The notes under the pieces: generated by a model
The model's database searches: none
What the model saw: the letters and a program-made list of their open reading frames with translations, nothing else
What the model was told of the DNA's origin: nothing
Part shown: positions 1-10,810 of the stretch, piece by piece
Layout of the letters: each line of letters begins with the position of its first letter
How positions within the stretch are numbered: position 1 is the stretch's first letter
Program-made: the position numbers and the translations under genes
Origin: Gnetum montanum
Taxonomy: Eukaryota > Streptophyta > Gnetopsida > Gnetales > Gnetaceae
NCBI GenBank assembly: GCA_015680685.1
Contig: MNCI01020165.1
Location: 143,201-207,200 of the forward strand
Direction: 5' to 3'
Length of the DNA: 64,000 bases

Positions 1-1189
1 AGCATAAAACTTTCTTTGTATCTATTTGTTGAATTTCTATGAATTAGATTTTTGTTTTTTTAGTAATATATTTGTTTTATTTGAATACATGCAACTCCAA
101 TACAAAAAATAAGCTTATTTGGAACCTCGATGAACTACTGCAATTGTGGAATTTGACCACAGAGCAAAAAGGGGCTTTCAGTGAAATCCATATCTTCGTT
201 TTATGGAACAATGGCTTTTGCAGTGATTTCCAAATAGTCATGTTATGGTATTGTATGAACGGATGTACATGATGATTCAGTTAAGAAACGTAGATGCTGC
301 AACATGCAAAAATGTTGAAGTGGCAAGGATACATGCAAAAACGTGTTAAACTTTAGCTTTTTTTTCCCACAACATCATCCTTCCTATCCGTTATGCCAAA
401 GCATACCATCATATGGCATCATCAATTAAAAAAAAGATCTACCATTCCAGAAACATTTTACAACCACCATTCTATAAGTTACGACACATCTGTAGACCTT
501 TCCATGTTTACCTTTGCCTACCAAGTTTGGGGCACTGAAATTTTTGGGCTCTTTGAGGTTCTGCCACAGATATTTTTATTAAGAATTTCTAACATATCCT
601 GGAATTTTCCTTTTGGAATTTTTGATTCTTAACAAAATGAATAACATCCCTGCAACAACCAGCAACCACTGAACGTTTTTAGCAATCTGAACATGAACCG
701 TGTTTGGAATCCAGAAAAGAGAAGTGACAAAAAAGACAACCTAAAATGCCAAGCACAATTTTCATTAATCTATGTTTTGTTTTTTTTAAGTAAGCATTGT
801 GCTGCCCCAAAGGACATACTGGACAAGCACAAGCTTTCAGTCCAGAGCATCCTCCGGATAAACTTGGGTTTTCAACTAATAACCATCTCCTTAATCCCTG
901 GCTACATTGGATGCACAAAGTGTGTGTCTTATGACAATACAATATAGACTATTAGAATATATTCAAAAAAAGTTTACAAGAATTCATAGTAAAAGATTAA
1001 ACTTTTTAAAATATTTTGTTAGTAAAATTGGACATGTTTCTTGTAGAAATTGCATCTCTTCAGTAGTTTACTAGATTTTATCAAAATAGGATTGTTAGAA
1101 CTAGAGTATAACTTTTTATAAGAGTTTATAATGTTCCTTGGGAGAAAGGATGGTATAGTGAGGGAAAAATATTTTCAAAAGATAGAATA
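1..1189. other. No recognised gene; AT-rich intergenic DNA
   Basis: Short open stretches occur on both strands near 393-632 and 679-947. None shows a known motif, a coherent frame beyond about 85 codons, or support from a neighbouring copy in the window. I see nothing that can be annotated here. Confidence 0.6.
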
Positions 1190-1690
1190 TTTAAATTTGA
1201 AATCTAAGAAACGTAGAATATGATGATAAATGGTGGGTAGACATGAATAACAAATCAAGGTGGTAGAAATGAAAATACTTAGATGAATGATGAATATTAC
1301 TAGAAATCATAAATTGCATAATACAAATATTAAAGGAACACTTGAAATAATATCTATTTCAAATAAATTATGGGAATGAAGTCTTAATTGGTTTGGGTAT
1401 GTACAAAGGAGATTAGATAATGAGTCTATAGAAAGAGATTACTACATCACTACATCACTATTCTAGGAGAACCATCAAAAGGAAGACTGCAAAAGACAGG
1501 AAGAAACAATTGAATATGATATGATGAAATTGCAAATAAAAAATGATCTATCTTTCTTTATAAGAAAATGACAAAAAGAAGAAGAAGAAGAAGAAAACCT
1601 CATATAGCTAACACAATTTTGTTGTGACAAGGTTAGAATTATGATAATATTATTCAAAGAAGTACTCATAACAACATTCATAGTATTAAA
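1190..1690 (+). pseudogene. LINE (non-LTR retrotransposon) 3' end, reverse transcriptase C-terminus relic
   Basis: From about 1269 one frame reads the pattern typical of the end of plant LINE reverse transcriptases. It has a short stretch ending in GTLEIISISNKLWE, a stop, then SLNWFGYVQRRLDNESIER, followed after a frame change by a GRLQKTGRN-like segment. Known LINE proteins end with a WFGHVxRR block followed by a GRPKxTW block, so the order fits. At least two in-frame stops and one frameshift break it. Downstream (about 1616-1640) lies a TTTTGTTGTGACAAGGTTAG motif. A similar one near 11608 suggests a shared LINE 3' end. No upstream endonuclease or catalytic reverse transcriptase core was recognised, so this is a 5'-truncated copy, which is usual for LINEs. 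Confidence 0.7.
1577..1594. repeat. GAA trinucleotide microsatellite
   Basis: A run of six AGA/GAA units sits just downstream of the LINE relic. A comparable GAA run occurs at about 11826-11841. Confidence 0.85.
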
Positions 1691-1699
1691 GATCCTTTG

Positions 1700-3688
1700 A
1701 AAGATAGTTTTGTTATGAAGTTGTCTAAACCCCCTTGCATCATACATACTAATAAAGATTCTTAAAGGGTTATTCTTTTTATAGAGCTTTTTAAAGTTTT
1801 TCAATGTTGATTTAATCCTTTTCCATTGTTGAATTTAATTTGTGCCAAATTTCTTTAAGAATAGCATATACTGCACACTTTAATAATTTTGCTTATAAAC
1901 CACATCATTGCTAGATGGTAGCATTTTAATATCCTCTATCACAACTTTGTCAAGAGTAAATTAGAGAAATTCTTGCTATACAATAGCAATAAAATTATCA
2001 TCTTTTCTTGTAAAATACCTATTTATAATAAATTCCATTGAGAACTTAACTTGCAAAAAATATGAGCCTTGTCACACACAATCATGCTACTTGTACACTT
2101 GTAAATATTTTGAATGTATAGCTTGTTATAAATTGGATGAGACCCTTGTAGAATTTTAGGAATGGGCATACAAAAGATGCATTTTCATATCAAGTTTGAT
2201 GACCTTATTATAGCTGCTACCTCAAGGGGTTAAATTTTGTCTTTCAACCACGACCTTCTTCGGTTAACTTTTTACAAAGAAGGACATTCATTTCACACCA
2301 CTCATTAAGGTCAAACTAAAAGGCTCTTTAGGTTTGGAAATGCTTTAGTTTTTCGATTTCATCTAGTAGCTTCCTACATTTGTTGTTGTACGTTAGATCA
2401 AGATGCCTTTCTTTAATTTCGTAAGTTTTCATACATCTGTGGAAAAATTCATTATGTGACCTTAGCAGAGGCTTACTATGCTATGATTTCTGCAAAATGT
2501 ACAAGATTTCATGCACTGTGAGAGATTATTCTTTTTTAATCCTTTGGATGGTTTATGCCCACATAACTTTTGTGAGACCTAGTGACTAGGGTACTAGATT
2601 ATGCCAGAAATATACATGATTCCACATTAGCTTAATTGGTCACTGGTCAAAAATTGTAGATTCTCATAACGCTTCTGGTAGATTTACATACAAAAGTGAA
2701 ATTTTATTAGATTTAGTGAATTTATAAGTTTTGAGTCATGCAACAACGTGACACCATTTTATAACAACCCTTTATCATTTTTCTCTCCTTCATAATGGTT
2801 AACTCTACTGTGTGCTTGGTGAGAATGTTAGAAACCTTCATTAACATAATCTTTACAATATATTGAAGTTATGATCCGAGTGCCGATCCCAGTGCTTGGT
2901 TCTACTAGTTGCCTTGTTAAAAAAAAAACATTATCATAGCATGTGGAATAGCCATCGTTGTAGCGATTATGAAGGTTTTAAATTCCTTTGGAAGCAATCC
3001 TAGAGAAAATAGGATAAGATTAGTAATAATGTAGGGCTCCTATTTAATTTTACTAGAATTTAAAAGGGGTGAGGACATTCAGTTATAAATTGAAGATGCA
3101 TTTTGACATTTTGACAAGGTCCTTTTAAGGTTAAAAACTCAGCTTTTTCACCCATGTATAAGTGAACCTTTCAAATCCACATCTATGCTCATATAACTTT
3201 TAATATTTAATAAGTATAAAAAATAAATAAAAATATAAAATACATTTCATAGAAATATGTTAATATGTTGACATTAGAAATGATTACCTTGATAACAACA
3301 ACCAACCATAAAAGTTTCATTAAGTAAGAAAGCTTCAACCTTTTTCTTATTTATTTAATTAGAAGCTTTCTAGTGGTTAGTTTTGTTCTTAAGCATGGGT
3401 GCTCATCACAAGATCTGCTAAATTGTAAGGTAATGTTGAAGCCGATTTAATATTGGATCAGATATTTGATCTAATGAATAGTGGTATATTTTTATTGATT
3501 TTTAAGTTTAATATATTGTATATTGCTAATTCCAAAAACTAAAATTCCTATATTTTATTTTCCACTTTAATTGAAAAAAATGGGAAATGCCACTATTAAC
3601 ATGAATGCATATTAGTTCTCTCTTTTGTAAATATTGATGATCTTAATATGATTTGTTTGGATTTTCCCTATACAATTTATAAAAAGTG
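1700..3688. other. No recognised gene; AT-rich intergenic DNA
   Basis: About 2 kb between the LINE relic and E1. I found no long frame, no retroelement motif and no RNA gene. The last five bases before E1 (TTGCT, 3689-3693) are the target-site duplication. Confidence 0.6.
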
Positions 3689-3693
3689 TTGCT

Positions 3694-4602
3694 TGATGAG
3701 TGGTGAGATACCCCTACACTCAACCATACAAATACGAGCGTAGCACGCACGATCCGGTCAAACTCCGTATACTAAGTGCCTACATGCCTCTTAGAACACT
3801 TAGGGTTAATTATTCATTGTCTTCCCAGACTTACTTGTAATTGTCACGGTGTATGGTTAAGCGAGTATGAGGTATATGATTTTTATGGTTTTTATGTTTT
3901 ATGTCTCCTATGCTGACGAGGTGAAAGGTTGAGAAACTAATTACTAACTCTAACTAATGAACTAAGTCTAAATTACCTAGTGTTAGCATCTGTTCCCACT
4001 TACCATACACACCCTGAACCGATGCAACCATTGCTACCAAATGCTAATCATTGCTGGGATCACCACGCGTAATGCACATGCTCGAAGTGGTCGTACTAAG
4101 CTACTTAACTAGGAGGAAAGGGTTGAGAGCATCTAATCATGATGAGAATCCATTCCTTGATCATCCGTACACATCCTTAAATGCTCATAATCAAGTCGTA
4201 CTCATTCCGTGTTACTAGGAGATAAGGGAGAGAGAGAAAAAACAATAAATAACATGTAATAAAATCCTATTCCATGCACTACAAGGTTTATCTAGGAAGT
4301 TCATCTTTATTGCCGTACACAACTTGTGTTTAGGTACAATGTTGCTCGAATAAAGATCCGTTCACTTTAGGACTCCTACTATGGGCACATGGAAAATATT
4401 CTATATCTGGAGTGATCAATCTACCAGAGTTTTTCTACTTCTAGCCTACGATGAGGAAATAAGGGAGAGTCGCCTCTTATTTATAGATATGACGGTGCAC
4501 TGCGATATTATGTACGTGATATCGCAGGGGAAGATGCGATATCACGTACGCGATATCAAGAGGGATGTGATATCGTAGCCTATGCGATATCGTGTCCCAT
4601 CA
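3694..4602 (-). repeat. E1 3' LTR (left copy)
   Basis: 909 bases pairing with 9885-10805. On the minus strand it starts TGATGGGAC and ends CACTCATCA. A TATA-like TATAAATAAGAG lies at 4474-4485 on the minus strand. Its U3 end (about 4494-4602) is crowded with GATATC and TACGTA-like palindromes. Confidence 0.93.
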
Positions 4603-4612
4603 TACCCCCATG
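4603..4612 (-). promoter_or_regulatory. E1 polypurine tract
   Basis: The minus strand reads CATGGGGGTA directly before the 3' LTR start TGATG. The identical string precedes the E3 3' LTR (57783-57792), which supports a role as plus-strand primer site. Confidence 0.75.
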
Positions 4613-4782
4613 ACTAAATGAAAACTTGTCCTCGAGTTCCTTACAATAATATCAGGTAGGTATGGGATTATTGACTCAAATGGATCTAATGGTATGACAT
4701 GTGAACAAATCATCATTTAAAGACTCAATAATTGGTGTTCATGAGAACAAGGGTGAACACCTTATTACTTTGACATCAAGCC

Positions 4783-4968
4783 TCATTTGGTAGTTGAGAG
4801 AAAGAAGTGTTGTTGCTGCCAACGCCAAGATTGCGCCTTTTGTTGTCCATCTGTGAGCACATCATCGATCATGCTCCTTGCATAGCTGCTTCCAGCATTG
4901 CTCCATTCCAAGTGTTTTTCTCTAGATCCAGTCCATGATTTCATAATTGCCATTTTCACACACAACAC
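4783..4968 (-). pseudogene. Conserved small coding-like block in the E1 3' region, unknown function
   Basis: A 61-codon open stretch contains the residues YARSMIDDVLTDGQQKAQSW followed by a QQQH run. A related stretch lies at the same relative place in E3 (57414-57580), where another frame gives KNYARNKIDGAIMDKQQKAQ followed by QQQH. The shared protein-level pattern in otherwise fast-decaying DNA suggests a former coding segment downstream of protease. It has no recognised domain. In complete Athila elements an envelope-like ORF can lie in this interval, but nothing here shows a membrane segment, so I do not call it that. Confidence 0.4.
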
Positions 4969-6238
4969 AATCTTATATTAGCTAGGGTAAATGAATTATC
5001 ATGTAATTGATACCTTGCTTCGGTATAAGTCCATTGGCTAAGTTGTGGTATGGCTAATTGTGGATCTAGGGATATAATAATGATCACTACTAAAGGTGTA
5101 GGGGTTAGGAGAAAATTGAAAAAATTGGGCCTCGTACCCCCATGACTAATCACAAACCTCCAGTAGCAATAGAATGGAGAAAGAATCAGAACAAGAAGAT
5201 GGATAGAAAGAGACAACTAAGACATCTATGAAATGGATGTCAAGATGGAAATGAACAAAATAAAATTAATTGCAAAAATGTTAAGGAAAAGAAATTAACT
5301 GGTGCACTAATAATACAACCGGTAATAAGGTAAACAATGGAGAGAAGGGTGGAGAGAAGAGAATGGAATAGAATCCCAAGAATAAGGTGGTGTACAGCCC
5401 CTTATGTGTTTTATGATTAATGTGACTTGAAAAATCTCATTCCAATTCTAGCCTCAAACCAACCACATCCAGTGACTTCGCATCGACGCACTTGGATAAA
5501 CCATCCACTTGAATAACAAGAATGCATCCTCCAAGAGCCACCACCATTCCAATGAATAAAGGAGAGCATGGGAAGCGAGAAGGGCCTTAGTTAGAGGGAA
5601 TATTTTTAGTTCCATAGCCAATGCTTGTAGCCCAAGTTTATTCCGTCTAAGGGTATGCTTTGAATTGTCACTTTTTTTCTTTTCTTTATTTATTTTTCAC
5701 TTTTCTTTTTGTGTTTTATGTTTTTATGCATGAGAACCACACCATGCAAAGACTTCTTATTTTTATTGACTCAGCCTCCAATAATTGGGTAATGTCGAAA
5801 CAACAAGAAAACTTAAGAAGAAAACATCCAAGCACCCAAGAGAACAACCAACACAAATGCATCAAGTTCCCTTGAAGTCACACCCTTTTCAAGCCTTGAG
5901 TCCTTAGTTTGAGAGATACAAGGTCACCGATTTGTTAAATTTCTTATTAGAAAAGAGACTGTACATTTCCAAGCTAAGAGAGACCATAGACTTTATGGCT
6001 GGATGGATGAAGTGAACTCATTGTCTGCCATATCAGAAGAACATACCTTAGTATCAACATCATAACTATAAGGTAAAAACCAAACATTAGCAATCAATAA
6101 GAAAATAGTTCATACCATCATGAAGAACACTTATTGCATGACGAACTTACAAGGATGGATGACACACACACAAACACACACAAAAAATGGAAAAGTATAA
6201 CGATGTTGTAAAAAAAAAAAAAGAAAAGTTAAAGAAAT

Positions 6239-6383
6239 TTGTAAAACAAAAACTGTAAGACAAAAATGTGTAAAACAAAAACATGTAAAACAAAAATGTG
6301 TAAGACAAAAATGTGTAAAACAAAAACGTGTTAAACAAAAATTTGTAAAAAAAAATGTGTAAAACAAAAACTTGTAAAGAAAA
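6239..6383. repeat. 15-bp minisatellite (GTGTAAAACAAAAAT-like units)
   Basis: About nine imperfect copies of a 15-base unit occur inside the E1 3' region. E3 (about 55939-55970) and E4 (about 47500-47530) have only two or so units at the same place, so the array expanded in the E1 lineage. A short CA microsatellite lies next to it (about 6161-6183). Confidence 0.85.
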
Positions 6384-6411
6384 ACTAAAAAGAACTAAGG
6401 GCCTCCAATGA

Positions 6412-9400
6412 TTAGCATAGGTGTCCATCTCCCCCAAGAATGAATGGAAAGGGAAAGATCCGAAATAATGAATGTCTATTTAAATTTTGTAAAAGTGCCC
6501 AACTTTTCCCCATTGATGTTTTTAGGTTGAGGGGTGGAAGTTGGTGATTCTCATATTCCAATGTATCTATGCCTTCGTTGTTAGCATGAGTTTCCTTAGT
6601 TTGTTCCATGCATATTAGTTTGCTCTTTCTAGTAGCTGTCAACCACAGGGTATCTACTACTGGTGTGGTTGTTACATATAGGCACTGTTGAATTTGTATT
6701 TCCTGGGCACACCAATCACATGGAAGAGATGTTGAACATTCTTTCATGTCATCACCCTCTGAGTCACTGTATGTGATGCACGGAACTTTCTTCTTCTCGA
6801 TATTTCCATAAATATTTATCTTAGATATTTTCAAGGAAAGATCACGGATCCCTAGGTATGCATCTACTGTACTCAGCCATGGCCTTCCCATTATAATTAG
6901 GAATCCCCCTTCATTGTTGTTAACTTCAATCACCAAGAAGTCGGCTGGGTATGACCACCTACACATAGTGGTAATGATGTCCTCCACCAATCCTAAGGGA
7001 ATGGTGATGGACTGGTCATCCAGCTCCAGTTGAATGTTTCTCTTCTTAAGTTGGGGTAGGTTCTAGGCTTGATACATTTCTCATGATATTAAATTGACTT
7101 TAGAACCTGAGTCAAGAAGAGCCTTATGTGGTTCGTTCCCCGTGATTTGTAAATAGATTAAGGGGCTTCCAGGGTTAGATAGTTTCTTAGGAAGGTGGCC
7201 TACCTTGATCCATTCGGTTATGGTATGCGTTAACATAACCGTATGCATACAGCTCTATTGGACTGAAGGGTGCTCTGAAGTGTTAGATGGTGGAGGAGTG
7301 TACATGTGCTCAACGACTTGTTGTTGTGAGAGTTTATCTAGGCTTCTGGTTTTGAAGAAAGGTCTTCTCTTTTTACAGTTTTCAGAACTAGCAGAAGGTT
7401 GAATATTTACAGCTCTCACAGCGTTATGTTGCTGCAGTTGAGTAGGGAGTTCCCCTTGCATTGTTGGAGCAGGTTGTATGGGAACTACAGGAGGAAGAGG
7501 TGCGGATGGTGTTGGAGGATGGGATGAGTGTGGAATGTCTCCCAAAGGAGAAGGAGTCCTCCTGAAGTACTCCTGAACATGGTAGTGCCATTGGGGAGTT
7601 GTGTGACCCATAGAGTCACCTAGAGAAATCAGTTGCTGCACATAATATCCATATGGGTCTGGCTCTCGGTAAGGGTACTATTGTGTTGGCGATGTCATCC
7701 CCCATGACTGTGGGTATTGCCACTGCTGATGCTGCCTGATGGGTTGTGGTGGAGTTCCACTTGGATAGTATGTTAGTGGTTGATGGAACTGCCTTGGTTT
7801 ACCTTGTGGATAAGGTAACCTTCAGGGTGTCTGCCATTGGTTAAGTCTTGGATTAAGTGCATACACCCTAGACTCTTGTAGATGTGAAATAATTGGACAA
7901 CATCCCTTAGGATGATCATATTGGCAGATCTCACATCCATCATCATCGTCTGTGTCAGAATCCAAAACTTCATCGAAGATAGGAATTTTCCCCTTACTCT
8001 TGTTATGTGCAGGGCCTGAATTTCTCCACTTTGTCTTACCTTTGTCACTACTTCATTCTTCCTTAGACTCTTCTACAATTTTCAAGACACTTTCAAGTCT
8101 AGAGTCTAAGGAATCCCACATTTGGTCTACCTTAGCTGATACTTTAGTTGTTAATTTTTGAATCGGTAAGGTTTTCCAATTCATCAACTCTTCGAGTAGT
8201 GACTCATCCTCCTCATCACAAAATCTAACTCCCTTCTTTCGAAAGGAGGGATCGTAGTTGTATTCTTCTGCACACTCTCTTTTTCGTAGCTCACCTTCTT
8301 CTTTTTCTACTTGTTCCAACAAGCGATGTACTTCATGGGCTTTGAGTTGTGATAGTCTCCCTTGGGCATAAGTCCCAAGGGTTCTTCTTGTTTCATGCCT
8401 TAGCCCATCCACGATGTGGTGAAGTTGCTCCCGTTGAGCATATTCATGGCCCAAGAAATGATGTAACAATGTGTAGTAGTAGGTCATTGTAGCATCCAAG
8501 GGTTCATGATTACCTTGTTTCTAGCCTTGGATCTTCTTACAAAAATTAGACACTCTGGAGTACATTTGATACTTATCGTTGAAGAGTTCTAACATTGTAC
8601 TCCACCTCCTGATGGTTTCTAATTCTAAGGACTGGTACCAGCTCTCTGCTTCTTTAATGAGTATCCTGGGAAATAACTTAAGTTTTTCCCACTCTTTTTC
8701 TATGTTCTTCAAGGTGCAAGCATCGTGAAATACCTATAAATGATGTTGTGGATCAGTGTTGTATCCCCCCTCAAAGCATGGAATATTGTTCATGTCTAAA
8801 TGCTTGATCTGACTGTCCTGTTTTATGCCTTGTTGGAATCCTAACTGCCTCTGTTATGTCAAGCATACTTTGAATTGCAAGTAGGGGCTCATCATGATCA
8901 TCTCTTCCATGACGCCTGTGACATCTTCGTTGTTCCCTACTTTTCCTTCAGTCTTGCCCTTGTCCTCTCTCTCGATTTTCCCATTGAGGTCTCTCATTTG
9001 TTTTACCCCTATCCTCACCGTTATGTTCATGGTGGCTACGCCCAGATGTGGAAGGAGAGGGTGAGTGGTGAGATGATGGAGAAGAAGAGGGGGAACCATC
9101 ACCATGATGATGCTTCTTGCCTTCTCTTCAGCTTCTTCGGCCCCGATCGTGATCACGAACAAAGTGCCTATCCTTATCATGAGTTGTTGTTCCCTCTATG
9201 AACAGTTGGCATTCATGGGAATCAGAACCAGTGTTATGTATCATTGATCATAGGTTCTGATATCCAACATCCTCACCATTGTTAGGAGGGGGAACATCAT
9301 TTGATAGAGAACTCGTTATGATGGATTCCTCATCTTTTATTTTGCTAAGGATGTGTAGACCTTTGCCCTTCAACAATGTATGTTGGCTCTCCTGCCTTGA

Positions 9401-9701
9401 GCCCTTGATACATTGTGCTTCTGTAGGATGATAATCCCTCATGTCAAAGTCTTCCGCAACATATTCAGCATATAATTCTGTCATGCTAATCTGTGCCAAA
9501 GCATGGAGGAGCATGTTAGAGATTGATCAATCTAGGGGTAACACAATGTTACATTACAGATCTCTCCATCACAGCTATTCTTCTTGAAGGAGGATAAAGG
9601 TAAAGTCTAGAATATATTCATAGGGATGAGTATAGACTATCCAGTATTGTTTAAGACTTGGTTGATCTCGGTTATGTGTTTTTGATTGCCGAATGTTTCA
9701 T
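6412..9701 (-). pseudogene. E1 gag-protease polyprotein relic (Athila type)
   Basis: This encoded the capsid polyprotein and the aspartic protease that processes it. In minus-strand order it shows an N-terminal gag region (from about 9701), an Arg/His/Asp-rich linker (about 9180-8854) and the retrotransposon gag domain (8712-8053) with ESWYQSLELETIRRWSTMLE. A zinc-knuckle-like Cys-x2-Cys-x3-His-x3-Cys follows at 7900-7935, then a proline-rich linker (7641-7255). The protease has its DSG active site near 7110 and the block PWLSTVDAYLGIRDLSLKIS within 6412-6990. Several stops and frameshifts break it. After protease the sequence passes at about 6470-6540 straight into 3' non-coding DNA without any pol. 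The E3 copy has the same order and endpoint. Confidence 0.85.
7900..7935 (-). other. Zinc-knuckle-like motif in E1 gag
   Basis: The minus strand encodes CEICQYDHPKGC, a Cys-x2-Cys-x3-His-x3-Cys arrangement. The same 12 residues occur in E3 at 54279-54314, while E4 has lost some of its cysteines. Knuckles of this type bind RNA in gag proteins. Confidence 0.7.
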
Positions 9702-9864
9702 GTATTATCCCTAGGTGGTGAGTTACTTTTGTTAGAAGAATACATTTTTATCAGTGTGCTTATTTACCGTTATATAAATTTTTCTTTTAATTAACCTGAA
9801 GGTCCGTTTAGGCTCCCAACGATGTGAGTGATATCCTATGTTCTATTCGGCGCACAAACACTTA

Positions 9865-9884
9865 GTCCTTGGCAACAGCGCGAA
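9865..9884 (-). promoter_or_regulatory. E1 primer-binding site, tRNA-Asp type
   Basis: Directly inside the 5' LTR the minus strand reads TTCGCGCTGTTGCCAAGGAC. It matches most of the complement of the plant tRNA-Asp 3' end (TGGCGCCGTTGCCGGGGA). The equivalent E3 site (52296-52315) is closer to that sequence. Confidence 0.75.
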
Positions 9885-10805
9885 TGATGAGTGGTGAGAT
9901 ACCCCTACACTCAACCATAAGAATACAAGCGTAGCATACATGATCTGGTCAAACTCCATAGACTAAGTGCCTGCATGCCTCTTGGAACACTTAGGGTTAT
10001 TTATTCATTGTCTTCCAAGACTTACTTGTAGTTGTTACGGTGTATGGTTAAGCAAGTTTGAGGTATATGATTTTTATGGTTTTTATGTTTTATTTCTCCT
10101 ATGCTAACAAGGTGAAGGGTTGAGAAACTAATTACTAGCTCTAACTAATGAACTAAGTCTAAATTACCTAGTGTCAGCATTTGTTCCCACTTACCATACG
10201 CACCTTGAACCGATGCAACCGTGGCTACCAAACACTAATCGTTGCTGGGATCATGATGCATAATGCATGTGCTCGAAGTGGTTGTACTGAGGCACTTAAC
10301 TAGGAGGAAAGGGTTGAGAGAATCTAATCGCAATGAGCATCCATTCCTTAATCATCTGTACACATCCTTAAATTCTGGTAATCAAGTCGTACTCATTCCG
10401 TGTTACTAGGAGATAAGGGAGAGAGAGAAAACAATAAATAACATGTTATAAAATCCTATTCCATCCACTGCAAGGTCTATCTAGGAAGTTTTTCTTTATT
10501 TTCGTACACAACTTGTGTTCAGGTACAATGTTGCTCGAATAAAGATCTGTTCACTTCAGGACTCCTATTGCGGGCACATGGAAAATATTCTATCTCTGGA
10601 GTGATCAATCTGCCAGAGCTTTCCGACTTCTAGCCTAGGATGAGGAAATAAGGGAGAGCAGCCTCTTATTTATAGATATGATAGCACACCGCAATATCGT
10701 GTACGCGATATTTTAGGGGAAGACGCGATATCACGAGGGATGATAAATCACGATAGTCGCGATATCACATACGTGATATCGCGTATGCGTTATCACATCC
10801 CATCA
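9885..10805 (-). repeat. E1 5' LTR (right copy)
   Basis: 921 bases homologous to 3694-4602 along their full lengths, with matching TG...CA ends. The promoter TATA-like box is at 10663-10674 on the minus strand. The U3 palindrome cluster is at about 10685-10805. Confidence 0.93.
10663..10674 (-). promoter_or_regulatory. TATA-like box of the E1 5' LTR
   Basis: TATAAATAAGAG on the minus strand. The same string sits at the equivalent place in the solo LTR (15679-15690), the left E1 LTR (4474-4485) and the E3 LTRs (52133-52144, 57856-57867), so it is a conserved family promoter element. Confidence 0.75.
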
Positions 10806-10810
10806 TTGCT

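Larger units (their letters stand above)
3694..10805 (-). mobile_element. E1: non-autonomous Athila-type Ty3/gypsy retrotransposon, two LTRs, no pol
   Basis: The element is bounded by LTRs of 909 and 921 bases that start TGATGAG and end CCCATCA, and is flanked by a perfect 5-bp duplication TTGCT (3689-3693 and 10806-10810). The coding order gag then protease runs on the minus strand, so the right LTR is the 5' LTR. The primer-binding site next to it resembles the 3' end of plant tRNA-Asp, the usual primer of Athila elements. A purine-rich TGGGGGTA lies beside the 3' LTR. The 5.3-kb interior has gag and protease but no reverse transcriptase, RNase H or integrase. By eye the LTRs differ at about one position in ten over their first 180 bases, mostly by transitions, so the insertion is old. 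Confidence 0.9.

Noticed and set aside
4956-5216. 86-codon minus-strand frame in E1
   Set aside because: No counterpart in the homologous part of E3 and no motif, so chance is likely.
6131-6437. Overlapping minus-strand open frames rich in Phe, Thr and Leu
   Set aside because: They are produced by the 15-bp minisatellite, which has a period divisible by three. They are not a membrane protein.
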